A DNA stretch of 64,000 bases from positions 310,001 through 374,000 of the forward strand of contig JAGMUV010000036.1 of NCBI GenBank assembly GCA_020744425.1, given 5' to 3'. Made by a program: the position numbers and the translations under genes. Origin of the DNA: Dactylonectria macrodidyma. Taxonomy: Eukaryota; Ascomycota; Sordariomycetes; Hypocreales; Nectriaceae. Under the pieces are notes generated by a model. The model was not told the DNA's origin. It worked only from the letters and a program-made list of their open reading frames with translations, and did no database searches. This document shows, piece after piece, positions 18,405 to 29,860 of the stretch; position 1 is the first letter of the stretch, and each line of letters opens with the position of its first letter.

Positions 18405-20327
18405 ATGTGGCTACTCGACGCGAAATCCATGCGACTTGACCGTATCGATGACGAAGAAAAAGTCCCACCGTATGCAATTCTTTCGCACACCTGGGCCAAT
18501 GATGAAATATCATTCAAAGAGATGAGATCTGTTGATACCGGCACCAACATGACCACGAAGGCCGGATGGTTGAAGATAGAAAACACCTGTCGATTAGCCT
18601 TGGAACATGGACTCAGCCATGCCTGGGTTGACACTTGTTGCATCGACAAGTCTAGTAGCGCTGAATTACAAGAGGCAATCAACTCCATGTTCAAATGGTA
18701 CGAATATGCAACCATCTGCTTTGCTCACCTTGCAGACGTCTCTGCAGACGAAGATCCTGCTGATGACGGATCGGCTTTTCAAGGGTGCCGTTGGTTCAAA
18801 AGAGGCTGGACGCTTCAGGAGCTACTTGCTCCATCTGAAGTCGAGTTTTACGATAAATGTTGGAAACAAATTTCTACCAAGTCGCGTCTTCAAGAGTTGA
18901 TCGAGAAAGTCACGGGTATCAAGTCCTATTATGTCTGCCCGTCGCGTGAACCTGGAGGCGCATACGATAGACTATCAGGGGCAGGTATCGCGGAACGAAT
19001 GTCTTGGGCAGCCGAAAGGGAAACAACACGGATAGAAGATCTTGCGTACAGTCTCCTCGGAATTTTCGATATCAGCATGCCTATGCTCTATGGAGAAGGT
19101 CCCAAAGCTTTTCAAAGATTGCAGGAAGAGATTATGAGAGTCAATGACGACAGCTCTTTGCTCGGTTGGGGATATCAAGAATCCTGCGATGATTGGCGCT
19201 GGGAGACGGATTCTATTCTTGCGCCGCACCCGTTATGTTTTAGGAACTGTCGAACTATTGGCGCTTGCGCACTCAAGGGGTTCAGATCAGCTTCTTTTTC
19301 GATGAACCAAAGGGGGCTGCAGATGCAAGCTCCTGTGCGGGCCGACTTAACACATAAGCAACTCGTATACATGATTCTGGGTTGCAGGCCGCGCTCAGAG
19401 AAAGGGTGGTCTCGCGAGGAAGAAGACTCCTGCTCCTTTATGGCGATACCACTGATTTGCACAAGCGCATGCGATACAATTCAGATCGGTGATGGACCGC
19501 AAGACGGAGAGTATCTGCGCCCAAATTGGTGCAGGCCGGCTCTGGTCTCCGAAGAATTCTTGAGGCAGGCGGAATGGAAGGAGCTGGTTATCCGACGATC
19601 CTCCCGGCAATATTCCAGACTTCGAAAATTGCCGCTATCCATCGCAATCGCTCCAATTCCGAACCAAATTCATACAATAATCGGGACTTACCCACCTCAA
19701 CCGATCGGGGCTCAATTTGTTTCTCTTTGCCAACATCCCGGACATCAAATCGCCCCATGGGATACTAATACCCAACAACTATCCGAGGTCCAACAAGCAG
19801 GTAGGAATACCAACTGGAACCTAACGCCTGTACACTCCGCAGAAGATCAGAGAATGATTCAAATTGAGATCCCGTTCCTCGGAGTCTTCCTCTTCGTCCT
19901 CGATTATAGGGCAATGGTCTCACACAGAGGACACATACCTGTGTGGCAGTGTTCGGATTTCCGAAGCCGGGTTTTTGCCTTTTCCGAGCAATTCAGCCTA
20001 GAAACCATGCACAGGCTGTCCATCACTCAGGATTTCAGTCACCTGAAGGAATTGGACACCCAGTGCCAGGGAGAACGCCATCTGTTTAGAATTGACAAAT
20101 CTCATACATGTCTAGAAATTGGGTTGGAAAAATTCTCTCAAATTACAGATATTTACATTTCGGTCCTTGCGAAACCAACAAGTCCTCATTTGATCATGCT
20201 GCAGGAAACGGCTGGAGAATCTTACTTCAACTGGTTGGAAAGACGCAAGAGAAGAAGGGAAAGGATGCCAGGGAAAGGGAGAATAGCAGCCCAAATTGCT
20301 GGCCCGAACCGTGTGTTACTAAACTAG
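18405..20327 (+). CDS. HET-domain protein (heterokaryon incompatibility family)
   Basis: The frame opens at 18324, but the Met at 18405 starts MWLLDAKSMRL, the usual N-terminus of this family, so that start is preferred (640 residues). The HET domain (Pfam HET) covers roughly residues 23-160: YAILSHTW (23-30), AWVDTCCIDKSS (about 79-90), AINSMFKWYEYATICFAHL, then CRWFKRGWTLQELLAPSEV. After it comes the family-typical segment RMSWAAERETTRIEDLAYSL, LGIFDISMPMLYGEGPKAF, with LQEEIMRVNDDSSLLGW. The 350 C-terminal residues are less conserved and show no NACHT, ankyrin or WD40 repeats. HET proteins trigger programmed cell death on non-self recognition or downstream of NLR-like receptors in ascomycetes. 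There is no intron and no stop, so the gene looks intact. It sits directly beside a hAT element. Confidence 0.9.
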   Translation: MWLLDAKSMRLDRIDDEEKVPPYAILSHTWANDEISFKEMRSVDTGTNMTTKAGWLKIENTCRLALEHGLSHAWVDTCCIDKSSSAELQEAINSMFKWYEYATICFAHLADVSADEDPADDGSAFQGCRWFKRGWTLQELLAPSEVEFYDKCWKQISTKSRLQELIEKVTGIKSYYVCPSREPGGAYDRLSGAGIAERMSWAAERETTRIEDLAYSLLGIFDISMPMLYGEGPKAFQRLQEEIMRVNDDSSLLGWGYQESCDDWRWETDSILAPHPLCFRNCRTIGACALKGFRSASFSMNQRGLQMQAPVRADLTHKQLVYMILGCRPRSEKGWSREEEDSCSFMAIPLICTSACDTIQIGDGPQDGEYLRPNWCRPALVSEEFLRQAEWKELVIRRSSRQYSRLRKLPLSIAIAPIPNQIHTIIGTYPPQPIGAQFVSLCQHPGHQIAPWDTNTQQLSEVQQAGRNTNWNLTPVHSAEDQRMIQIEIPFLGVFLFVLDYRAMVSHRGHIPVWQCSDFRSRVFAFSEQFSLETMHRLSITQDFSHLKELDTQCQGERHLFRIDKSHTCLEIGLEKFSQITDIYISVLAKPTSPHLIMLQETAGESYFNWLERRKRRRERMPGKGRIAAQIAGPNRVLLN

Positions 20328-20335
20328 GTACAGTA

Positions 20336-20691
20336 CTATATCAGCGGCTGACTGCTACCAAGGTGGCGATCAACTCAATTCAATCCACCACCGAGGGCAT
20401 ATTGAATTGAGTGGACGTCCCACCGCATCACCCGTGTGGAGTTGATCAACCGAAGCTCCCTGTGGAGTTGAAGTGGGTGGAATTGACATCTGGTGGAGCA
20501 AACGCCTGCAGAGTGCGTAATCAACCAATTCAACTCAACTGGTACCTCCTCGCAGTCGGATTGACATCCGGCCAAGTATATTTCAGTTGGATTGAAGTTG
20601 GAGGAGGCTGCGCTCAGTTGGATTGCAGTTGGTTGTTTCCGACCAACGGATATCTCCGATCTTCACGTCTTAACCCCGATCCCACTCACCA
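20336..20691 (-). repeat. hAT subterminal repeat region
   Basis: Between the HET gene and the hAT stop codon, short motifs of the type GTTGGATTGAAGTTGG, TTGAATTGAG, CAATTCAACTCAACT and GTGGAGTTGA occur about eight times in both orientations. Clusters of short repeats inside the ends are typical of hAT elements, where transposase binds them. No matching cluster exists at the other end of the element (23150-23450), so that end is missing or replaced. Confidence 0.7.
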
Positions 20692-23148
20692 CTACCACGA
20701 GGGTAGGACAATACCCTCCCTGCTCCATGACCGCATACTCTGCGCCATCCCTATAGTGTGTCGATCAAGACGAGTTCGCAAAGGTGATAACATCTTTCCC
20801 GCGCTACTAAACGACCTTTCAGTCTCTGCTGACATTGTAGGGATAGACAGCAAGTCAGAGGCCATTCGAGAGAGGTTCGGATACTGCATTTCGTGCTCCT
20901 TCCACTGAGAAAGAGGGCTGAATTGGTATTTGTCGTCGGCGGGGGTAAAGGTCTGGATATAACGTTCGTACTCATCAAGCGCCTGGCGCCGTTGCGAAGG
21001 ATATCCCGCTCTGCCATCTGGATACGCCCTTTTGCGTTTGCCAAGCGACTGTGCCAGGATCGCGTCATATCCAGAGAGCGCCCTTCGGCTGCTCGCTGTC
21101 GACAGCATCGCTAAGCCAGGAACCACGCGACTAGCATACTCCTCCTTCCACATCTTCTTGAGTCTCGTCGAGTAATCTTCTTCCCACTGCGTCGCATCCG
21201 CATGTCCTTCCCAGTGGTATTGAAGCGCCGGCCACCCAAAGCAAGGGTGAAGGACTACAGCACCGATATACGCAACAGGCCAGAGCTTATCGTAATACTC
21301 GTTAAGCTTCATCCACGCAAGGTTGATATGGGTAGCAACCATATCAGCGCTGTCCTCTCCCAAGCCATCAAGGAGGTCACGATTCTGCCTGAGCTCCTCT
21401 AAATGCGTTAAGAGATACTCAAAGGAGGGAAAATACTCCCAAAAGGAGCCGGTGTTAACATGATCATCCTCGCTGGTCTTCGGGTTGCCTTGTAGACGAA
21501 CGGAGATCTCATCAAACGGCCGCAAGACCTGAATAAAAACCTCAACCACGTCCCAGTCCTCTTCTGACAGCTTGTCGTCAATTATAGAAGGCTTCATTGA
21601 CTTTCTCTTGCTCCTTCCCCACGCCCTTTCTGCCTTTTCGACATCCGGTTGAAGTATCTACGGAGAAGCAGAGCGCGGACCATCATACGGTGGCGAGAGT
21701 TCCAGCGTGTCTCGTTGTCAGCGATAGGTCTGAGCGGCACTCGCCTCTTCCTAGTCTCAGGATCGACGCGTTCAAGGACACCGCTTTTGAGATCTTCTTC
21801 TTGCCACTTCAAGAGGCACTCTAAGTGTTGTGGCGAGTTCAAGACAGCGGCGTTGAGATTGTGAAGTCAACCAATTGGGCCCCTCCTCCGCCATTGCATA
21901 AGCTTATCGGCCGGTAGAGAGTCGAAATCGTATTCGGAGTCCGGTTCGCTGCTGCCTGTATGCTCCATTGCGTCCGCCGCCTTGCCGAATATCAGCTGCT
22001 TGACAGCGAGGTTAATGACGTGGCCCAGACAGCGGAGACGGTGTTCGTCCGGGTCAAACTCGAATTCGTTGCCGAGAGCCACCATTGCCGTATCGTTATT
22101 GCTGGCATTGTCAAGGACCATATACCCAAGCCGGTCGCTTCCAAGATCCCACTCTGCCAAGACGTCAGCCACTTCGTTGGCTAAGTTATCGCCAGTATGG
22201 CGTCCGGATACAGCTGGAAGGGCGAGAAGCAGTTCCTGGTGCCGCCATTGTTGGTCAACAAAGAAGCAGTTGACTCCAAGCAACGAGAGCTGATTGCGAG
22301 ACGTCCAGCCATCAAATGTGATGTGAATCTTGCCACGGGCAGTTTTTAGATGTTCCGTTACAGCTCCTTTCGCCCCATTGTAGATCGATCGCAGTCGAGA
22401 TCGAAGGACCGCGGAAGATGGTATCTTGTCTTTGTACATCGGGTTGACAAACTCAATGAGGCGGCGGAGACGCTCACTCTCGATTAGTCGGAAAGGGAGA
22501 TTATCGTGTGTTATCCAATCGACAAGAAGCTCTTCGAATGCGCCGAGTTTGAGCCTCCCAAGAATGGTAGAAAAGATACGCTGGTCGGCTGGGGCTGCAG
22601 TCACTCCAAAGTGTTCTGTCAGAGTCTTAGTGCGGCTGGGCGACGTCACGTCTTTCCTTCCTGGGTCCTACAAGACTAAGCTAGCGTAAAAGAATGAGGA
22701 GCTACTTGTTGCTTACCTTGATCCCATGAATATCTCGCAGGTGCTTGAAAATATTGGCACTGCCGTTAGATTCGTACGAGAAGTACGAGACCGTCCGGCA
22801 CTTCTTCCTCACGCACAGACGGCATACCCACCGAAGCTTCTTGCTGTTACTCTTGAGCCTCATACGGAACCCTTTCACCCACCACCAGGCAACCTTTGCG
22901 CCATTAGTCCTCGGAGGCGTGCCCGCCCGAAGCTCGTCGTTGAAGAGCTCCAACGGGAACGTGGCTATCTCGCCAGGCGTAGGATTCTCATCCAGGTTAA
23001 ATATCTTCCTCGGCGGGGTCTGCGGCGTTGAACCTGACCAGAATGAGGACTGAGTAGAGATCCTCGATGGGCAGGGAGACGAATGTAGGGTCAACGACGT
23101 TTCAGAGCCTGCCTGGCCCAAGAAAATGTCCTGGGAATCGATATCCAT
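20692..23148 (-). pseudogene. hAT transposase with BED finger (one stop, one frameshift)
   Basis: Exon 1 (23148-22717) encodes a BED-type zinc finger: WVCRLCVRKK ... NIFKHLRDIHG. A 49-bp intron (22716-22668, GTAAGC...TAG) restores the frame into exon 2. Exon 2 holds the RNase-H-fold catalytic core: HITFDGWTSRNQLSLLGVNC, DNASNND, and LRCLGHVINLAVKQLIFG. The frame is broken by a TGA at 21867-21869 within RRRGPIG*LHN; family members have a basic residue there, and CGA to TGA explains it. A second break is a frameshift near 21600. The rest carries the hAT C-terminal dimerisation segment (YPNLSRMASDLLSIPTMSAE, TERSFSSAGKML). Transposases of this family cut and paste DNA and make 8-bp duplications. 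With only two lesions this is a recently dead copy, or assembly errors. Confidence 0.9.
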
Positions 23149-23502
23149 CGTGTTGGCGGCTAGGAAGCTAGACTGCTGGAGTCTGTCAGCGAAGGAATAG
23201 TATGGCTCCCTTCAGTGGCGACGTACTGTAACATTTGACGCCCAGAGGCTAACGTCCTTCGCCTCCATTTTATCGGATACGACAGTGCAGCCTTTCCAGG
23301 CCGTCTGCAGGGACAATTCACGCGCTGAGAAACCGCCACCCGATCCGACGCGCCGTGTGCAAATCGCGAAGCTCTAAAATGGTGCTAAGGCGTGCTAGCA
23401 GGTACAGCCACGGCACTGTATAACCTACGGTGCCGGATGTATCTTGCAACCGAAGCCATCGTCCTAGCAAGAGTCTAGAATGGCATGCTTTCTATCCCTT
23501 TG
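23149..23502. other. hAT 5' flank / junction
   Basis: This should hold the promoter end of the hAT element, but no terminal inverted repeat or subterminal motif is visible. It passes into the piggyBac-type leader at about 23503. I see no gene here. Confidence 0.35.
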
Positions 23503-23590
23503 ACTGTGTTAAGGCTCCAGGCCAGATTGTGCCCCACATGACCCCTGCTCACAGTGAGGTACATCAGAGTAACGCGTCGCGTAGTCAGAA
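23503..23590 (+). repeat. Leader repeat of the piggyBac-type element
   Basis: Counterpart of 14172-14265. It includes CAGGCCAGATTGTGCCCC and ACATGACCCCTG, and ends at GTCGCGT-like sequence just before the transposase fragment. Confidence 0.65.
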
Positions 23591-23634
23591 TCAACCCCAC
23601 CAAAATACACATACAAACGATTCTGACTTTCGCG

Positions 23635-24177
23635 ATGGATACCCAAGTGCCCTCAACACAGGCAATCAATGTGTATGACGATAACAGCTTCATTTGCACT
23701 GATAACAGCCGCCGGGAGCAGGGAGCTGACAACACCTGCCGGCCGAACCTAGCCCCTGTCAACGAACGCGGCTACAACTTCATGCCTTTCGAGGTTCCAA
23801 CACGCGACTTTAAGGTCAAGGACCTGCCCCAGGACCCGTTATCTCTTTTCCAGCAATTCCTACCTATTTCCCTAGTAGAAAGCTGGGTCAAATATACCAA
23901 TGACTGGGTTAGCCACCTGCAGCAAGAGGCTCGCGGTAGTGCACACACATTACCGCCAAGATCACGGTTACGCCTCTGGAGACCAACCTCTGTTGCAGAA
24001 GTCTACATATGGGTCGCAATCCTTATTTACTTAGGGATTCACACTGAACTTGACCTCGAAGACCATTGGGAGACTTCTCGGCCGGGGCACCAACACTCTA
24101 CTCACTCTATCATCAAATATATGACCTATGACCGATTTCAGCAACTACATCGTCACATTCGCATTTTCAGCCCTCAC
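23635..24177 (+). pseudogene. piggyBac-type transposase, N-terminal fragment
   Basis: The frame from ATG 23635 encodes a polar N-terminus, then the start of the DDE_Tnp_1_7 (piggyBac) domain: LWRPTSVAEVYIWVAILIYL, GIHTELDLEDHWETS, HSTHSIIKYMTYDRFQQLHR, HIRIF. Intact relatives are much longer, with three catalytic Asp downstream. Here the frame is cut at 24177 by the first base of a copia LTR, and the rest does not reappear on the far side of that element. Before the cut there are no stops, so the fragment was not old when truncated. Confidence 0.8.
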
Positions 24178-24319
24178 TGTTGAGATCCGTTGTTTAACGG
24201 ATCAATGGCTATTCCGATCCATTGGTGGTGGGGATGTGGATGTCTTCTTGTCAATAGCTTCCGCTTGTTAGCGCTAGTTTTTCTTCTCCTTCAATCAACA
24301 TAACATGCTCATTTCAACA
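24178..24319 (+). repeat. Copia 5' LTR
   Basis: 142 bp, beginning TGTTGAGATCCG and ending CTCATTTCAACA (TG...CA). It contains a small inverted repeat, ATCCGTTGTTTAACGGAT, just inside its 5' end. It is nearly collinear with 30401-30541. Confidence 0.92.
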
Positions 24320-24333
24320 GGTTATGAGCCCGG
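24320..24333 (+). promoter_or_regulatory. Copia primer-binding site (initiator-tRNA half molecule)
   Basis: GGTTATGAGCCCGG follows the last LTR base directly. Its complement, CCGGGCTCATAACC, corresponds to the anticodon stem-loop of eukaryotic initiator tRNA-Met (CAT anticodon), not to the tRNA 3' end. Drosophila copia and several fungal copia elements prime from such a cleaved half tRNA. Confidence 0.75.
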
Positions 24334-24559
24334 AAAAGCCACCATACAGCTAAGTATCCTCCTAATCATGATTTCCAATATAACTCGAGGTCTAATCGCC
24401 TCCTTCCACTGCGACAAAGATACTCATCACACCTTACCCGAAATTTAACTGAATACCGCGAGCCGCGTGATTTAGGAATCAAGCACTGGATATTGCACAC
24501 TTCCCGGCCTCTCGATTAAAATCTTTGCGCAAAATTTTCACCCTAGACTCGACCTCACG

Positions 24560-25134
24560 ATGGCCCCACACGACTATAATTTGAGAACTCGACCCTCTAG
24601 AAACCGAGCTTCCTTTGCTTCCTCCACAAGCAACATTTTCCTCATCGTGTCGCTGACCTTGACGGATGTTCTGTTGCTGAATTCTGCTGTTGAATTCTTG
24701 TTGAATATGTGGCAAAAAAGGAAGCTATTGGAAGCTGCTGGAAGCTGCTGGAAAAGAAGGAATTTGCCACAGGAATATCGCCACCTATCGCCACAGGCTG
24801 ATAAAGCAGCTATTCTAGTTGATTCCGCATCGCAAAGAAAGGGACGTCTGAGGCCTTGTATCTTCGAGTGGTTCCTTCTAGGTTTTTGAGTCCTGGGACA
24901 ACCCACTTCGACACCGACGACTCGCTTTCAGACACAAGTTCAACCAACATTTGGGGCCCTGAAGTGGCCTCAATTGCCTCATCAGAACCAGGAGAAACCC
25001 ACGTTACATCCAGTGGGAGCTCAGACTCATCCGTTACCGATACCATCGACAACAACGAGGATTTCGACCTTGCGCTCGCAAGAGACGTCGCTAGGCTGAA
25101 GAAGGAAGATCCACCTGAACCTGGCCTACACTAG
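24560..25134 (+). other. Copia leader frames upstream of gag
   Basis: Two overlapping frames (24560-24889, starting MAPHDYNLRTRPSRN, and 24856-25134, acidic and Ser-rich, ending in a charged helix) lie between the primer site and gag. The first has a good ATG and the second ends 46 bp before the gag ATG. They may be one accessory or gag-N-terminal frame with a frameshift. The function is unknown. A short GGAAGCTGCT duplication sits near 24730. Confidence 0.35.
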
Positions 25135-25180
25135 TCCCACGCCTTCTCTTGTCCAGCCATCAAGGAATCCATCCTCAAGC

Positions 25181-28100
25181 ATGTCGGCCTCGAAGGAATC
25201 GACAGGAACACTTGGCAACCTAGCCAACATCCCGAAGCTAGAATCAACAGCGGGATGGATCAACTGGAGCCGAGAAATGAAGGACCATCTCACGATGTCG
25301 GGATATGGAGACTTGTTCAAACGAAACAAGGACAAACCCACCGGCACCAGCGCCGCGACCGTTGAAAAGATCGACAACTGGCTCTCCAAGCAGGAACGCG
25401 CGTGCGGAGCAGTCCTCAATCGACTTGGATACAACGCCAGGGAGCAGGTAAAGGGCAAGGAGACCGTCACGGAGATGTTCGGGGAGCTTGAAAAGCGCTT
25501 CAAACCAAAGGGGAGTGCAGTTTTCCAAGAGCTCGACCGACGATACAACAACCTCGCCTTAGGCCAATGCTCGGGAGTCATGAACTTTGCGGAAAGACTG
25601 CGAGAAGCTCAATCTGAACTCTTGCAACTAGACGAGACATGCAAAATCGGCACTCCTCAATTCATCAATAAGTTCCTAACCGGACTTGGCCCCGAATACG
25701 AAGTGTTCCTCACTGCTTTCTACCAAAACCACAACTTGCTACCGGAACGAGGCTCCAACGGAGAAGTAACCAAACCTGCCGTCACATTCGAAATCGCCCT
25801 TGCCGCCGCAGAGCAAGAGGAGATGAACATTCAACAACGAGAAAAGGCCAAGACACAAACAGCTCTGCTGGCTAGAACGCGTGGTCCTGGCAAAGACCGA
25901 GTGACGCAGACATGCGGCCACTGCAACAAACCAGGTCACACCAAGGCCGGATGTTTTAGCTTACATCCCGACCTTCTTGAGGAGTTCAGGAGAAAACGAG
26001 CACTTCAGAGTGAACGACGAGAAGCCAAGCTTGAGAAGAGAAAGGAGAATACCTCGTCACTGCAACCTGACGAGGATCACACTGCCGCTATCGCATTCTT
26101 AAACACGGCCTTTCTATCCTTTCAACCCCAGTTTGGCCTGGCCGCATCAGAACCGTCCAAACTGCTCGGGCGAATTCACGTATTGGACAGTGGCGCCTCC
26201 TCCCACACGTTCTGCCATCGACAGAACTTTACGTCACTCGAGAAATTCACCGGCTCTGCCATCAACGGCATAGCTGGCTCGGCCATTATGCCTGAGGGGC
26301 AAGGCACATACACCCTCAAAACCATACGGAACAATGCCAAGGGAACGACAACCTTTCATAAGGCACTTTACGTGCCAGGCGCTCACTGCAACCTCATCTC
26401 AGTCTCAGCCCTTGAGGAAGATGGAGCAACTATTCTATTTCGAAAAGGACGAGCCGTCATTACAAACCACGGTAAAGTCATCCTCAGCGCCACTAGGAAA
26501 TTCGGTCTATATGTGATCGACGAGGATGACGAACAACTGCACACTGCTATGGCCGCCTACTCCGTCAGCGACCCCAAACTGCAGATCTGGCATGACCGGC
26601 TCGGCCATTTGGGAGAACAGAACTTACATTGACTCATGAAGATGTCCACGGGCATCACTCCTCTATCTGACTCCAACGTCTGTGAAGCGTGCGTAAAAGG
26701 ACGCATGAAGGAAAAGCCCCACCGCGGATGCATTCGAAAAGGAACAAGACCACTGGAGAGCCTTCATGGCGATATCGCTGGCCCCTTCCCAGACGAAGGC
26801 ATCGACGGCCATAGATACTGGGCCTGCTTCATAGACGATTTCACCAAGATGACCTGGGTCTTCCCAATCAGGCAAAAGTCCGAATTTGGCAACTGCTTTC
26901 GAAAACTTCTGGAACAAGCTGAGACGCCAACCCGTCGCTGCCGTTACCTTCGCCTCGATCGGGCGGGAGAAAACCAAGCTGATACACTCACTCTCTACTG
27001 CGAAAACAAGATGATTGAGATGATCTTCTCTGCCACCGAACAGCACGAACAAAACGGAGTGGCCGAAGTTGCAAACCGTATCTTACTCGAGAAACTCACG
27101 ATAACTCTCATTCATTCAGGACTGGAAAAGAAATTCTGGCCATATGTCCTCAAAGCCATGGCATATGTACGAAACCTCTCACCAGCCTCGGGTTGTCAAA
27201 TTACACCTTATGAAGCATGGCACAAGGAAGTGCCGGATCTCTCCCATCTCCGAGTTATCGGCAGCCGAGGCTTTGCAAAAATGCCTTCAGCCAAACGGAA
27301 GAAGATGGACGACAAGACAATCCCCTGCCGACTCCTCGGCTATCAAGGGAGCACAAACTACACCTTAGTCGACGATGATGGAAGAATATTCTTTGCGAAT
27401 AACGTTGTGTTCGATGAGAAATCCCTGCTGAGAAAACGAATTGCATCGGAGCAACCAACTGATGAACCCAACGCAAAACGGATGGATCTCACACCATCTC
27501 TTCCAACTATACCTATAACCGAAAGCACCAGAATAGACGAAGAGATACAGACAGCTCCCAACCAATCCCATCCATCCAATCAAGATGAACCGAGCATCCA
27601 TGTGGAATTGGGGACTCCAGAAAGAACACAGAGCCCCGACGGTGCAGTCGATGAACACCGAGTCGCCGCGGAAGCAGCGGACCGTCATCCCGAACTACGC
27701 TTTCCAGTACGGGAAACCCGAGGACAAATGCCATCAAGATACACAGTCCTAGCCCAACAAGACCCAGAAGCTCAACAAAACCAATGGCGTTTCACCATGA
27801 TTGCCATTCATCTGGCCATGGTCGCCAACAACCTTGAACCGACCGAACCCAAAACCTTTGCCGAAGCAATGAACTCGCCTCATAGCGAACAATGGATGCA
27901 AGCCATGATTGACGAAATCGACTCCTTAATGAGAAATGGCACCTTCATACCAGTCAACCTACCTCCAGGAAAACATACTCTCCAAGGCAAATGGGTGTAT
28001 AAGCTCAAGCGAGGAAAAGATGGCGAGATTACCAGATTCAAAGCTCGCTTCGTCGTCAGGGGCTTCGAACAAAGAGAGGGAATCGACTACCACGAGACGT

Positions 28101-29386
28101 TTGCCTCCGTGGTCAAGCCGATGAGCTATAAAATGATCTTCGCTATCGCTGCGGCCCTGGACCTTGAACTGGAACAAATGGATGTCAAAACTGCCTTCCT
28201 TTACGGTGGTGTCAAAGAAGAAATCTACGTCACTCAGCCACAGGGTTTCGACGACAAGTCAGGCAGAGTCTTCCGACTGCGGAAAGCTCTCTACGGCCTT
28301 AAACAATCTCCCCGAATCTGGTACCAGACATTATCTGATTTTCTGGAAACCCTCGGCTTCAAACCACTCAACGCCGATGTTGGCGTCTTCATCCGCGGCA
28401 CAACCTACGTCGCCGTCTACGTGGATGATCTCCTAATCGCTGGTCCCGATAAGGAAGAAATCGGCCAAATCAAAGCCGCCTTGAGCAAGAAATTCGAAAT
28501 GACTGACCTTGGTCCGTGTCAGTACTACCTGGGAATGTCCGTCCGGAGAGACAGACGCAACAAGGCCATCTTCCTCTCCCAACGAGCATATGTCGAGAAG
28601 GTCCTACGGGAATTTGACATGTGGGAGAGCAAGCCAGTCACAACTCCCCTGAACACGTCAAAATTCCAACCTGTCCCAGACGAATACAAAGCGTCTGAAA
28701 CGACGAAACTATGGTACGCAAAGGCAATTGGTTCACTTATGTACGCCATGCTTGGCACTCGCCCAGACATCGCATTTGCCGTCTCTCTCTGCAGCCGATA
28801 TCTGGGAAACCCAACCAACGAACACGTCCAAGCCGTCAAGCGCATCATGAGGTACTTGCGAGGAACGACCGACTTGGAACTCGTTTTCAGCGGACCACTC
28901 AGACCGTTAGTTGGGTACACCGACTCAGACTGGGCTGGCGACCACGACACCAGACGATCAACGGCTGGCTATGTCTTCAACGTCGGCACAGGCGCCATCA
29001 GTTGGAGCTCCAAACGACAACCAACGGTCGCACTATCATCCTGCGAAGCGGAATACATGGGACAAACACAATGCACCAAAGAAGCGATCTGGCTACGAGG
29101 GTTGCTGCGCGAACTTCTGGCCCAATACAAATATGGGGACCTTCAGACAACTATCCTCTATGGAGACAATCAAGGGGCAATTGCAATGGCCAAAAATCCA
29201 CAGTTCCATGCCAGGACTAAACACATTGACATTCAATGGCATTACGTCCGAGAAAGGGTCTCGGATGGAGACGTTGAACTCCAATATGTCCCAACCGAGC
29301 AACAAATCGCAGACGGACTTACAAAAGCCCTTCCAAAAGACCGTTTTATCGTGTTTCGCAACGCGCTGGGCCTCTCCAACCCGTGA
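25181..29386 (+). pseudogene. Copia Gag-Pol polyprotein interrupted by one TGA
   Basis: One frame of 1,402 codons with a single internal TGA at codon 484 (26630-26632). Gag: a Gag-like domain (residues 20-210), then the CCHC knuckle C245-x2-C248-x4-H253-x4-C258. Protease: LDSGASSH (D336). The stop falls in the pre-integrase zinc segment, HDRLGHLGEQNLH*LMKM, where relatives have Arg, so CGA to TGA is the likely change. Integrase after the stop: CEACVKGRMKEKPH, GDIAGPF, LRLDRAGEN, NGVAEVANR. RT: LDLELEQMDVKTAFLYG, ALYGLKQSPRIWYQ and the catalytic YVDDLL (near 28418). RNase H: GYTDSDWAGD, SSCEAEYM, LYGDNQGA, KHIDIQWHYVRE. All catalytic motifs are present. Except for that codon it looks functional; TGA followed by C is a leaky context, so readthrough is possible but untested. 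Confidence 0.88.
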
Positions 29387-29860
29387 TTCACTGTCGGTCA
29401 CGCAAGTATGGATCATGAGAAAAGGAGGTGACCGGGAAAACCTAGTCAACTGACACTCCGCGCTGTCTCGACAACCAAGCAAGCTACCAACAAATTGAGT
29501 TGGGATTTGGAAGCAGCGGCATCAAAAGTCCATTACATCAAATTTACACGATCTCTTATCCTTTCCATCATACTCCAAGTGGGAGAAAAAGGGGAGCCCA
29601 ACAGTCTATCACACTCATGGAGCCTCCAAGCGACTCACAGGTCCTCGGCTTCCTGCAAACAAAACTACAAAACTACAAAACTACGAAACACAGCAAACAC
29701 TGCTGGATTGGCCTCTTCAGCCTTAATAATCACAGTCCTAGGAGACATGCAACGGAACCTGCTCAATCGGATCCGGCCAAAGAAAACAAAACACTTCGAC
29801 TATCGTAATCAGTCAGCAATACCAACAAAGGACTATCAATGTCCTCTATATTTACTTCAA
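29387..29860 (+). other. Copia 3' untranslated segment
   Basis: Between the gag-pol stop and the hairpin array. It contains a short reiterated phrase AAAACTACAAAACTAC near 29660-29690. No domain-bearing frame; the short ones are not claimed. Confidence 0.4.
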
